Source: Lacrimispora defluvii (GTDB lineage Bacteria; Bacillota; Clostridia; Lachnospirales; Lachnospiraceae). Taken from it: a stretch of DNA of 36,191 nt. The translations under genes and the position numbers were made by a program. The notes under the pieces were generated by a model. The model did not search any database, was not told the origin of the DNA, and saw only the letters and a list, made by a program, of their open reading frames with translations. Below are positions 24,786 through 32,115 of the stretch, piece after piece. Position 1 is the stretch's first letter. Every line of letters starts with the position of its first letter. The DNA is taken from NCBI GenBank assembly GCA_013036995.1, contig JAAOXG010000057.1, positions 1-36,191 on the forward strand. Direction: 5' to 3'.

Positions 24786-27221
24786 ATGAAATATGGATAT
24801 TTTAATGACCAGGACAAAGAATATGTAATTACTGCCCCAGATACTCCTCTGCCGTGGATTAACTATCTGGGAAGCGAGAATTTCTTTTCGCTGGTTTCCA
24901 ATACCGGAGGGGGATACAGCTTCTATAAAGATGCCAAGATGCTCCGGCTCACAAGGTACCGTTACAATAATGTTCCTCTGGACAGCAACGGACACTACTA
25001 CTACATTAATGAAAACGGCACTATTTGGAATCCGGGCTGGCAGCCTGCAAAGACTCCGTTGGATTTTTATGAATGCCGTCATGGACTTGGAGTGACCCGT
25101 TTCACTGGAAAGAAGAATGGTTTAAAAGCCAATGTGACATCCTTTGTACCACTGGGAGACTCCTGCGAGATCAACCAGGTAACATTAAAGAATGAAAGCA
25201 CCACATCCAAAGATTTTACCCTGTATTCTTATGTGGAATTCTGTCTGTGGAATGCCATGGATGATATGACCAATTTTCAGCGGAATTTCAGTACCGGTGA
25301 AGTTGAGGTGGAAGGTTCCGTTATTTACCATAAAACAGAATACAGGGAAAGACGAAATCATTATGCCTATTATTCCGTCAATTCACAGATCCAGGGATTT
25401 GATACCGACCGGAATACCTTTGTAGGCGTATATGGCTCCAACCAGAGCCCTGCTATGGTGGAAAAAAATACTTCCGGTAATTCCATGGCTAGCGGCTGGT
25501 CTCCCATCGGTTCTCACCGGATCACACTCCATTTAGAGCCCGGAGAGGAAAAAACCTTTGTTTTTGTTCTTGGTTATGCCGAGAATGAACCAGATTCAAA
25601 ATGGAGCGCACCAGATGTGATTAACAAGGCACCGTCTGACGCTGTGCTGAAAAAATACCGCACTGCTGCTGATATTGAGGCTGCGCTGGAAAAGCTGAAA
25701 CAATATTGGACAGATCTTCTATCCACTTACAGCGTATCGCTGAAAGAGGAAAAAACAGCTCGCATGGTTAACATCTGGAACCAGTATCAATGTATGGTTA
25801 CCTTTAACATGTCCCGTTCTGCCTCCTATTACGAGTCCGGAACAGGAAGAGGTATGGGATTTCGGGATTCCTGCCAGGATTTGCTTGGTTTCGTGCACAT
25901 GATACCGGAACGGGCCAGAGAGCGGATCATCGATATTGCCTCTACCCAGTTTGAAGACGGAAGTGCTTATCACCAGTATCAGCCTCTTACAAAAAGAGGA
26001 AACATGGACATTGGAAGCGGTTTTAATGACGATCCTCTCTGGCTTATTGCAGGTGTCAGTGCCTACATACGGGAAACCGGCGACTGGGATATTTTAAAAG
26101 AAAATGTTCCTTTCGATAATGATGCTGACAGGAGCCAGACTTTAATGGAACATTTAAGACGTTCCTTTGGATTTACAAAATCCCATTTAGGACCTCATGG
26201 ACTTCCGCTTATCGGCCGTGCCGACTGGAATGACTGTCTGAATTTAAACTGCTTCTCAACAGAGCCAGGGGAATCATTTCAGACCACCGGACCATCCGAA
26301 GGACCTGTTGCGGAATCTCTGATGATTGCAGGAATGTATGTAAAGTATGGAAAAGAATACGCAGAAATCTGCCGTATGACGGGATTGGAAGAAGAAGCCA
26401 TTGAAGCAGAGACTTCTGTAAAAGCGGTTTATGACGCAGTCCTTAAATCCGGTTGGGATGGAGAATGGTTCCTGAGAGCCTACGATGCTGCTGGCAATAA
26501 AGTCGGATCAAAAGAGTGCAGAGAGGGACAGATCTTTATTGAACCTCAGGGATTTTGCGTAATGGGCGGTATCGGAATTGAAGAAGGACTGGCAAAGAAA
26601 GCGCTTGACAGTGTACAGGAGAGACTTGATACCACCTATGGAATCGTTCTGCATCAGCCGGCATATCAGACTTACCATAAGGAGCTGGGTGAAATTTCTT
26701 CCTATCCGCCAGGATACAAAGAAAATGCCGGCATATTCTGCCACAATAACCCATGGATTTCCATTGCAGAAACCATGATTGGCAGAGGAAACCGTGCATT
26801 TGAAGTTTACCGGAAAACAGCTCCTGCCTATACTGAGGAAATCAGTGAGATCCATAAAACAGAGCCTTACTGCTATTCCCAGATGATCGCCGGTAAGGAT
26901 GCTGCTAATTTCGGTGAAGCAAAGAACAGCTGGCTGACTGGTACAGCTGCCTGGACCTTTGTCTGTATATCCCAGCACATTCTGGGAATACGTCCCGGCT
27001 TCCATGGGCTGATTGTTAACCCTTGTCTTCCGGATTCAATCGGGGAATTTTCTGCGATCCGTAAATTCCGGGGGGCTGCCTATCACATTCATGTAGTAAG
27101 AAAAGGGGTAACAGGCAATAACATTTCTTCCTTCCTGGTAGATGGTGCTGCCATTGAGGGGAATGAGATTCCATTCCAGGCTGGCAAAACAGAATATCAT
27201 GTAGATCTTATACTGGAATAA
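24786..27221 (+). CDS. cbpA: Cellobiose phosphorylase (GH94)
   Basis: The enzyme splits cellobiose with phosphate into glucose-1-phosphate and glucose, saving one ATP. The 811-residue length matches the clostridial cellobiose phosphorylases and is shorter than cellodextrin phosphorylases (about 980). The N-terminal beta-sandwich starts [20 protein letters not shown]. Residues around 150-210 read [20 protein letters not shown] and [19 protein letters not shown]. The (alpha/alpha)6 barrel includes [40 protein letters not shown] and [20 protein letters not shown]. The general acid is probably Asp483 in WNDCLN. ATG 24786 has AAGGAG upstream; an in-frame TTG at 24753 lacks one. There is no signal peptide, so it acts on imported sugar. 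It is divergent from the LacI-ABC-bglA operon and shares its operator. Confidence 0.96.
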   Translation: MKYGYFNDQDKEYVITAPDTPLPWINYLGSENFFSLVSNTGGGYSFYKDAKMLRLTRYRYNNVPLDSNGHYYYINENGTIWNPGWQPAKTPLDFYECRHGLGVTRFTGKKNGLKANVTSFVPLGDSCEINQVTLKNESTTSKDFTLYSYVEFCLWNAMDDMTNFQRNFSTGEVEVEGSVIYHKTEYRERRNHYAYYSVNSQIQGFDTDRNTFVGVYGSNQSPAMVEKNTSGNSMASGWSPIGSHRITLHLEPGEEKTFVFVLGYAENEPDSKWSAPDVINKAPSDAVLKKYRTAADIEAALEKLKQYWTDLLSTYSVSLKEEKTARMVNIWNQYQCMVTFNMSRSASYYESGTGRGMGFRDSCQDLLGFVHMIPERARERIIDIASTQFEDGSAYHQYQPLTKRGNMDIGSGFNDDPLWLIAGVSAYIRETGDWDILKENVPFDNDADRSQTLMEHLRRSFGFTKSHLGPHGLPLIGRADWNDCLNLNCFSTEPGESFQTTGPSEGPVAESLMIAGMYVKYGKEYAEICRMTGLEEEAIEAETSVKAVYDAVLKSGWDGEWFLRAYDAAGNKVGSKECREGQIFIEPQGFCVMGGIGIEEGLAKKALDSVQERLDTTYGIVLHQPAYQTYHKELGEISSYPPGYKENAGIFCHNNPWISIAETMIGRGNRAFEVYRKTAPAYTEEISEIHKTEPYCYSQMIAGKDAANFGEAKNSWLTGTAAWTFVCISQHILGIRPGFHGLIVNPCLPDSIGEFSAIRKFRGAAYHIHVVRKGVTGNNISSFLVDGAAIEGNEIPFQAGKTEYHVDLILE

Positions 27222-27225
27222 GCAA

Positions 27226-27265
27226 AAGGGAGAAAGCCGAAATCACGGCTTTCTCCCTTCTTTTT
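27226..27265. terminator. Terminator between cellobiose phosphorylase and the CMD-like gene
   Basis: A 14-bp stem (AAGGGAGAAAGCCG, 27226-27239, with 27246-27259) and 6-nt loop is followed on the plus strand by CTTTTT. On the minus strand TTTT follows, so it can serve both convergent units. Confidence 0.93.
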
Positions 27266-27267
27266 CT

Positions 27268-27576
27268 CTATTCTTTGTCATACGCTTCCAATGCTATGGG
27301 CAATGATTGTATCACTACATTTCCTGCAGCCGGCAGCCCCACCAGAATGCTACTGATAATCTCATCGCGGGTAGCTCCATGAGATTTTGCCAGCTGAACA
27401 TGAAAAGGCAAACCGCTCTCCAGCCGCATAACGGCCATAACGGCTATATATGCAAGATCTTCTGTCTTCTTGTCTAGCCTGCTTACCGTATCCAGCTTAC
27501 GGACCATCTCCATCCAGGTCCCCTGTACTTCCGGTACCTCCTGTGCAAATACTGAAAATGCATTACTTACCTGCAT
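27268..27576 (-). CDS. Carboxymuconolactone decarboxylase/AhpD-like small protein lacking the redox cysteines
   Basis: A 102-residue all-helical protein of the CMD/AhpD superfamily. The core LDKKTEDLAYIAVMAVMRLE is followed by FHVQLAKSHGATRDEIISSI, matching the family's 'EL(I/A)-AV...H...A...GA(T)--EI' pattern. Members with peroxidase activity have C-x2-C-x3-H, but here the segment reads ESGLPFHV with no cysteine, and the whole protein has none. Disulfide-based peroxidase activity is therefore unlikely. AGAGGAG precedes the start. It is the last of three genes behind a TetR gene, 33 bp after the zinc-ribbon gene. The actual reaction, if any, is unknown. Confidence 0.82.
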   Translation of the reverse strand: MQVSNAFSVFAQEVPEVQGTWMEMVRKLDTVSRLDKKTEDLAYIAVMAVMRLESGLPFHVQLAKSHGATRDEIISSILVGLPAAGNVVIQSLPIALEAYDKE

Positions 27577-27609
27577 ACTTTTAACTCCTCTCTTTCTGTG
27601 TAACGCTGT

Positions 27610-27861
27610 TTATTCGTGAGAAAACTGATTCTTCCAGGCGGGCAGCTTCTTCATACTACTCACTGCAATTTTTTCTGCTGCTGACTCATCAAACCCCTGT
27701 GTTTCCATAATAAACTTTGTCATACCGGCTTTTGCCTCTTCAAAAGACCGCATGGTTCCGTCGGGTCTGGCACAATAAACACAGTATTCTTTCTGCTCGT
27801 CGCCCTGTGGAAAATCAGATTTCTTTTTCATAGGCATACCGCAGGCGATGCATACCTTCAT
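27610..27861 (-). CDS. Small zinc-ribbon protein (Zn_ribbon_2-like)
   Basis: An 83-residue protein with four cysteines in two pairs, C4-x2-C7 (CIAC) and CVYC at about 27-30, spaced like a treble-clef zinc ribbon. The typical start is MKVCIACGMPMKKKSDFPQG. A helical tail (FEEAKAGMTKFIMETQGFDE) follows, as in the 'putative zinc ribbon domain' family of Clostridia. GGAGGAAAG precedes the ATG. It lies 14 bp after the TetR stop in the same operon. Nothing further can be said about its target. Confidence 0.85.
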   Translation of the reverse strand: MKVCIACGMPMKKKSDFPQGDEQKEYCVYCARPDGTMRSFEEAKAGMTKFIMETQGFDESAAEKIAVSSMKKLPAWKNQFSHE

Positions 27862-27875
27862 ATTGCTTTCCTCCT

Positions 27876-28457
27876 CTACTTCGTAATCAGACTAATAAAT
27901 GTGTGCTTCAATTCTCCTGCATAGCGGGCTAAGACGGGTTCGTCCGGAGAAAAGAAATCCTTATTCCATAAATAATAATGGATCATGCCAAGCCAGGTAT
28001 TAAAAAGCATATGGACAGGAACTTCTTTTACAATTCCCTCCTTTATCTCCCTTGATAATAAAAGATTGAAATGATGGGCGATTGCTGATTGATGATCCGC
28101 ATACACATACTGTACCTCTTCTGGCAAAAGGCTTCTCTCCGTAATCAGGCGCAGATAAAACTCCTCATGATCCATGAGAATCTTTAAATGTGCATCCAGA
28201 AAGTCACTGACACTGGCACTGGATTCTCCCATATCGTGAAATTCAGTGGCTAGGCTGATCTGAAACTCACCAATGATGCACTCCAGTAAATCATTCAGGG
28301 ACTGGAAATGGGCAAAAACAGTTCCATGTGAGACCCCGGCCTCTTTGGCAATTCTGGCTGTTGAAGCGGAAAAACCTTCCATTGCATAGATCCGGTATGC
28401 AGTATCAATAATTTTCTGCCTGGTACTTTCTTTTTGTATCTGTCTTTTTGATTTCAT
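27876..28457 (-). CDS. TetR family transcriptional regulator (autoregulated)
   Basis: The 193-residue regulator has an N-terminal helix-turn-helix at about 10-55, with MEGFSASTARIAKEAGVSHG and TVFAHFQSLNDLL. An all-helical ligand domain follows. ATG 28457 is chosen for GGTGG 7 nt upstream and because the charged leader MKSKRQIQKESTRQKIIDTA is typical of the family; in-frame codons reach 28472. It heads the TetR - zinc ribbon - CMD operon. An 18-bp palindrome overlaps its -10, so it should repress its own operon. The inducing ligand is unknown. Confidence 0.9.
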   Translation of the reverse strand: MKSKRQIQKESTRQKIIDTAYRIYAMEGFSASTARIAKEAGVSHGTVFAHFQSLNDLLECIIGEFQISLATEFHDMGESSASVSDFLDAHLKILMDHEEFYLRLITERSLLPEEVQYVYADHQSAIAHHFNLLLSREIKEGIVKEVPVHMLFNTWLGMIHYYLWNKDFFSPDEPVLARYAGELKHTFISLITK

Positions 28458-28475
28458 ATTAATGACCACCAACTC

Positions 28476-28493
28476 ATTGAGTGTATACTCAAT
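28476..28493. promoter_or_regulatory. TetR operator, 18-bp palindrome
   Basis: ATTGAGT (28476-28482) and ACTCAAT (28487-28493) are perfect inverted arms around GTAT. The site overlaps the -10 and start site of the TetR operon promoter. Confidence 0.8.
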
Positions 28494-28519
28494 ATAATCT
28501 TTTTTTTCTCTCTTGTCAA
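28491..28519 (-). promoter_or_regulatory. Sigma-A promoter of the TetR - zinc ribbon - CMD operon
   Basis: Minus-strand perfect TTGACA (28514-28519), a 17-bp spacer and TATATT (28491-28496). The palindrome at 28476-28493 overlaps the -10. Confidence 0.82.
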
Positions 28520-28556
28520 CATTTTTATTGAAAAATAATTAGTCCAAAGGAACCGG

Positions 28557-29210
28557 CTAGTGTTTCTCACCGGTTATACTTAATCCCATAAAATCCTTTA
28601 CCACTACTCCCCCTTTAAGCTTGCTGCTGTTAAGAAGTTTCTGCATCTCTTCCTGAGTATAAGATGCATACAGCGAAGAAAGAAATCCTGGTCTTATCTC
28701 TTTGGGCTTTGTACTGAAATATATCATATATTTTTTAAAAAAACCGATATCCCGTCTCATATCTGTGATGCAATATCTTCCTCCCTTACGCAGAACCCGG
28801 TAAATCTCGTTAAAAACCTGAACCGGATTTTCCCACTCATGAAGGGATCCATTGGATACTACACCATCAAATGCGGCATCCGCAAAAGGCATATTCATTC
28901 CATTGCCCTGTACATAACGAGCTGGAATTCCATATTCCCTGGCATTTTTCTCTGCAATGCGAATCATGGCAGGGCTGATCTCGCAGCCAGTAAATGTTCT
29001 GGGATTTACCTGTTTCGCCAGCTCCAGGCCAACGTAACCAGGACCGGGGCCTATTTCCAGTATATCTCCCCCATTTATCCCGGAAGCTATCATCTCAGCC
29101 ACTCCATTCCAGCCCTTATCCCTCATACCCTTTGCAAACTCATCAAATATCTCTGCTGTCACTTCACTCTGGATTCCCTCATTGGTTTCAATTATTCTTG
29201 CTGCTGTCAT
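28557..29210 (-). CDS. Class I SAM-dependent methyltransferase
   Basis: The 217-residue protein has the class I methyltransferase fold. Motif I is DILEIGPGPGYVGLELA (about 49-65), the acidic residue ending beta-2 is in FTGCEISPAMI, and motif II is near FDGVVSNGSLHEW. The segment EIYRVLRKGGRYCITDMRRD is typical of UbiE/COQ5-type enzymes. The start at 29210 has AAAGGAG 6 nt upstream and lies inside the end of the PadR gene (23-nt overlap), so the pair is co-transcribed and coupled. The methyl acceptor is unknown; small molecules or antibiotics are possible because PadR partners are often detoxification genes. Confidence 0.9.
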   Translation of the reverse strand: MTAARIIETNEGIQSEVTAEIFDEFAKGMRDKGWNGVAEMIASGINGGDILEIGPGPGYVGLELAKQVNPRTFTGCEISPAMIRIAEKNAREYGIPARYVQGNGMNMPFADAAFDGVVSNGSLHEWENPVQVFNEIYRVLRKGGRYCITDMRRDIGFFKKYMIYFSTKPKEIRPGFLSSLYASYTQEEMQKLLNSSKLKGGVVVKDFMGLSITGEKH

Positions 29211-29751
29211 AACCTGCTCCTTTCTTCCCAATCGCATCGATGGACTCTTCGGCCCAGCTCAGCTCAGCCTTGTAATGCATCAGATGGTGATTAAATATAA
29301 TATCAGCATAAATCTTCATTTCTTCCGGTATTACTTTTTCCATCTCTGTTCTGTGATCTTCAATTCCCATCATTACTTGTTTCAACTTGCTGATATGAAG
29401 ATTCAGACTCTGTAAAAAATCAGATGCAGTCAGATATTCAGAAAAGTAGAATGCAGCGTCAGCGTCAAAAACCGGAAAGTAATTCATATCCAGAGTCTGC
29501 TTTAGCAACTCCTTAAATTTTTCTGCCCCACTCTCTCCCACAAAGTAAACAGTTTTTTCAGGTCTGGTACTTTGCTTATCTCTTATGGCTGTTAAAATGC
29601 CGGAAGCTTCCATCTTCTCAAGATGGTAATACACATTCGGTAATTTGATCCTTGTAAAATCCTCCAGCTGCTCTTCCATAATTTTTTTAATCTGGTAGCC
29701 GTGCTGCGGTCCAAAGCGCAGTAATATTCCAAGTATATACAGTGGTATCAT
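29188..29751 (-). CDS. PadR family transcriptional regulator
   Basis: The 187-residue protein starts MIPLYILGILLRFGPQHGYQ, the typical PadR winged-helix N-terminus. The recognition region is NVYYHLEKMEASGILTAIRD (about 39-58), followed by RPEKTVYFVGESGAEKFKEL. The C-terminal helical dimerisation domain (about 95-175) is of the Vir_act_alpha_C type. AAAAAGGAG precedes the ATG. Two nearly identical palindromes cover its promoter, pointing to tight autoregulation. It overlaps the methyltransferase gene, its likely target. Confidence 0.92.
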   Translation of the reverse strand: MIPLYILGILLRFGPQHGYQIKKIMEEQLEDFTRIKLPNVYYHLEKMEASGILTAIRDKQSTRPEKTVYFVGESGAEKFKELLKQTLDMNYFPVFDADAAFYFSEYLTASDFLQSLNLHISKLKQVMMGIEDHRTEMEKVIPEEMKIYADIIFNHHLMHYKAELSWAEESIDAIGKKGAGYDSSKNN

Positions 29752-29769
29752 AAGAATTCGCTCCTTTTT

Positions 29770-29783
29770 AGTCAGTACTGACT
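29770..29783. promoter_or_regulatory. PadR operator, proximal copy
   Basis: AGTCAGTACTGACT is a perfect 14-bp palindrome just downstream of the PadR promoter, followed by ATT as in the second copy. Confidence 0.8.
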
Positions 29784-29796
29784 ATTTATAATACTT

Positions 29797-29824
29797 ATTA
29801 TACTCAGTACTGACTATTTGTCAA
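29797..29824 (-). promoter_or_regulatory. Sigma-A promoter of the PadR-methyltransferase operon
   Basis: Minus-strand perfect TTGACA (29819-29824), a 16-bp spacer and perfect TATAAT (29797-29802). The spacer is filled by the distal palindrome, so this very strong promoter is likely held shut by PadR. Confidence 0.85.
29802..29815. promoter_or_regulatory. PadR operator, distal copy in the promoter spacer
   Basis: ACTCAGTACTGACT differs from the proximal copy by one base. The two palindromes are offset by 32 bp, three helical turns, so dimers would bind the same DNA face. Confidence 0.78.
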
Positions 29825-29927
29825 CAGGGTTTTTTCGTTTTTTCCTGTATTCCTCCATTTGTTAGGTATTTGGTTACTCCTTTGGCATAAAATGGTTATA
29901 TACTGTATACAGAAAGGCAGGCTTGTC

Positions 29928-31601
29928 ATGAACAAAATACTGGATAATGATTATTATGACTTTATCATCAGCAACTCCCTGATCCCTTCTAATGACTTTT
30001 CAGAAAATGTTACAAAATTAAACAGTGATTATTCTCTGCTTCATCTGGCAAAAAAAAATATGCAGGCCTGCGATTTAGGCTTACATCCATACGAAAATTT
30101 TCCTTCCATTTTTACACTTACTTCCACCATATCCACGGATCCTCCCGACAGTGCCGCCCTTGCTGACCAGCTTCTTTCCAATTATATGGGGCTTGGAATT
30201 GTAATTGGTATCATAGACACAGGCATTGATTATTCCCACCCTGCTTTTCAAAATCACGATGGAACAACCCGAATACTTTCAATCTGGGACCAGACTGACC
30301 AGACTGGCAAGCCTCCGTCTGGTTTTGCGTTTGGCTCTGAATATACAAAGAATCATATTAATACTGCTTTAAAATCTCCTCTCCCACAAAATATTGTCCC
30401 TGAAATCGATACAGTCGGACACGGAACTGCCATTTCCAGTATCATATCAGGTAGCCATATTAAGGAAAATTCTTTTATCGGAATTGTTCCCCAGAGTAAG
30501 CTGGCTGTTGTAAAATTAAAAGAAGCAAAAGATAATTTAAAGCAGATTTATTTTATTCCGGAATATTCCCTGTGTTATCAGGAATCTGATATTATGCTTG
30601 GTATCCGATATCTTCTGGGTGTGGCGGAACAGTTAAACCGGCCTCTGATTCTTTGTATCTGCATGGGCAGCAGCCAGGGGGGACATGATGGGCGTGGACC
30701 CCTTGGTTCTTATTTAGACCAGCTTACCAGACAGCCACGTATTGGTACTGTCATTGCAGCAGGCAACGAAGCAGCCCTTAAGCGGCATTTTTATTGTTAT
30801 TCTCATACACCTCCCTATTACAGCAGCTTTGATTTAAAAGTAGGAATAGAGGACCGAATGTTCTCCATGGAAATCTGGCCATTTCCAGCTTGGCGGATCA
30901 CCCTTGAACTTTACTCTCCGAATTGTGAAATAGTAAGCAGTCCCTATACTTCCATTAATACCTGTCAGACCTTCAGTCTGTTGCAGGGACAGAGTTCTGT
31001 CTTAATCAATAATATTATTCTGGAAGGGTCTACAGGAGATCAGATGATTCTGGTACGTTTCAATAATCCGTTACCCGGCATCTGGCACTGCAGGGTTAAA
31101 AGCGAAGGAAATGAGCCCTTTTCCTTCCACTGCTGGCTTCCTTCGGGAAACCTTATTTCTGCTGATACCTGCTTTTATCAATCAGATCCAAATACAACCA
31201 TTACATCTCCGGGTGATGCACGTGTTCCACTGACAGTAACGGCTTATAATCAACTTAACAACTGTATTCTGGAGGAATCCGGCAGAGGATTCTCCCGGTT
31301 TGGTGAGATAGTTCCAGATGTTTCTGCTCCTGGTTTTAAAATCCCCTGCGCTCTGCCGGAAAACCGGTACGGTACGCTTACTGGCACAGGCGCTGCTGCT
31401 GCTCATGCCGCAGGAGCTGCTGCAATGATTATGGAATGGGGATTTGTCAGAGGCAATCATACTCCCATCACCGAGGTGATGGCAAACCGTATGATAATAC
31501 GCTGTGCAAAACGTGATAACGCTTACTTCTATCCAAATAACGTATGGGGATATGGAAGAATAGACATGCATCATTTTTTTGAGCAGATCTCTATTACCTG
31601 A
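29928..31601 (+). CDS. Subtilisin-fold (S8) protein with Gly in place of the catalytic Ser: predicted pseudoprotease, Csp-like
   Basis: The 557-residue protein has a peptidase S8 fold without a signal peptide. Asp97 lies in IVIGIIDTGIDYSHP and His165 in DTVGHGTAIS. The oxyanion-hole Asn is in TVIAAGNEAAL. At the nucleophile position, where active enzymes read GTSxAAP, the sequence reads TGTGAAAAHAAGAAA with Gly488 (codon GGC at 31389-31391, one base from AGC). A large insert lies between Asn and Gly (about 285-460), as in clostridial Csp proteins. In C. difficile, CspC and CspA are such pseudoproteases acting in spore germination. CspC has lost the His as well, whereas here it is kept. Start 29928 (MNKILDNDYY) has AAAGG upstream but spacing is long. 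No germination genes adjoin it, so the role is inference. Confidence 0.85.
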   Translation: MNKILDNDYYDFIISNSLIPSNDFSENVTKLNSDYSLLHLAKKNMQACDLGLHPYENFPSIFTLTSTISTDPPDSAALADQLLSNYMGLGIVIGIIDTGIDYSHPAFQNHDGTTRILSIWDQTDQTGKPPSGFAFGSEYTKNHINTALKSPLPQNIVPEIDTVGHGTAISSIISGSHIKENSFIGIVPQSKLAVVKLKEAKDNLKQIYFIPEYSLCYQESDIMLGIRYLLGVAEQLNRPLILCICMGSSQGGHDGRGPLGSYLDQLTRQPRIGTVIAAGNEAALKRHFYCYSHTPPYYSSFDLKVGIEDRMFSMEIWPFPAWRITLELYSPNCEIVSSPYTSINTCQTFSLLQGQSSVLINNIILEGSTGDQMILVRFNNPLPGIWHCRVKSEGNEPFSFHCWLPSGNLISADTCFYQSDPNTTITSPGDARVPLTVTAYNQLNNCILEESGRGFSRFGEIVPDVSAPGFKIPCALPENRYGTLTGTGAAAAHAAGAAAMIMEWGFVRGNHTPITEVMANRMIIRCAKRDNAYFYPNNVWGYGRIDMHHFFEQISIT

Positions 31602-31606
31602 TAGAA

Positions 31607-31646
31607 AAGACCTGTGAATGCGGATTCTTCCTCATTCACAGGTCTT
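31607..31646. terminator. Terminator between the subtilisin-fold gene and cheX
   Basis: A perfect 14-bp stem (AAGACCTGTGAATG at 31607-31620, complement at 31633-31646) with a 12-nt loop. On the minus strand the T-run is TTTT; on the plus strand the tail is ATATATT, weaker. It lies between convergent genes. Confidence 0.82.
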
Positions 31647-31656
31647 ATATATTACT

Positions 31657-32115
31657 TTATGAAATTGCAATATTAATATCGATTGGAATATCATCTGCCA
31701 GCAACTGAATACAAAGTATCTGATTGGAATTCATCTTCACAGAAACCTGATCTCCATAAAGCAGCGTAGGAGTTGAGATATCTACCGTAATACCAATATT
31801 GGAAAAAAATGTGGCAGCATTGGCCGTAAGCATATTGGCTAATTCTGAAATTGCACTCTGCGCCATTTCATTAAATTCATCCACAGGCATACCCATCATC
31901 ATCGTAGATGCAACTTTTTTTGCACTTTCCAGATTCAGATAATAGACAACATTTCCTTTTATCTCTCCGACAATACCAACTGTCATAATGACTCCTGTAT
32001 AAGTCAGATTGCAATCTTTCAGGCATAAATTGGTTTTTTCAACTTTTTCAAATCCCAGCTGCGGCATAACAGATAGAAATGCTTCAATAAAAGGATTTAT
32101 GTATTTTACATCCAC
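31657..32115 (-). CDS. CheX-like chemotaxis phosphatase
   Basis: A 152-residue single-domain CheX protein. CheX dephosphorylates CheY-P using an Asp/Glu-x-x-Asn motif, seen here as Glu91-x-x-Asn94 in AISELANMLTANAATFF. The start is GTG at 32115, with GGGGTGAT upstream, and overlaps the end of the receiver-CheX gene by 10 nt. MDVKYINPFIEAFLSVMPQL is the family's typical N-terminus. No cheA, cheW or receptor gene is present in the window, so its target may be the receiver of the neighbouring protein. Activity is predicted from motif retention only. Confidence 0.88.
   Translation of the reverse strand: MDVKYINPFIEAFLSVMPQLGFEKVEKTNLCLKDCNLTYTGVIMTVGIVGEIKGNVVYYLNLESAKKVASTMMMGMPVDEFNEMAQSAISELANMLTANAATFFSNIGITVDISTPTLLYGDQVSVKMNSNQILCIQLLADDIPIDINIAIS

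Noticed and set aside
26508-27005. 165-codon open frame on the minus strand within the cellobiose phosphorylase gene
   Set aside because: Shadow of the conserved GH94 frame; no start signal and composition typical of an antisense reading.
28551-28575. AACCGG/CCGGTT hairpin across the methyltransferase stop codon as a terminator
   Set aside because: The stem is only 6 bp with a 13-nt loop and the T-run is about 16 nt away.
29882-29911. TTGGCA-N18-TATACA as the promoter of the subtilisin-fold gene
   Set aside because: Transcription would begin after or within the ribosome binding site, leaving almost no leader.
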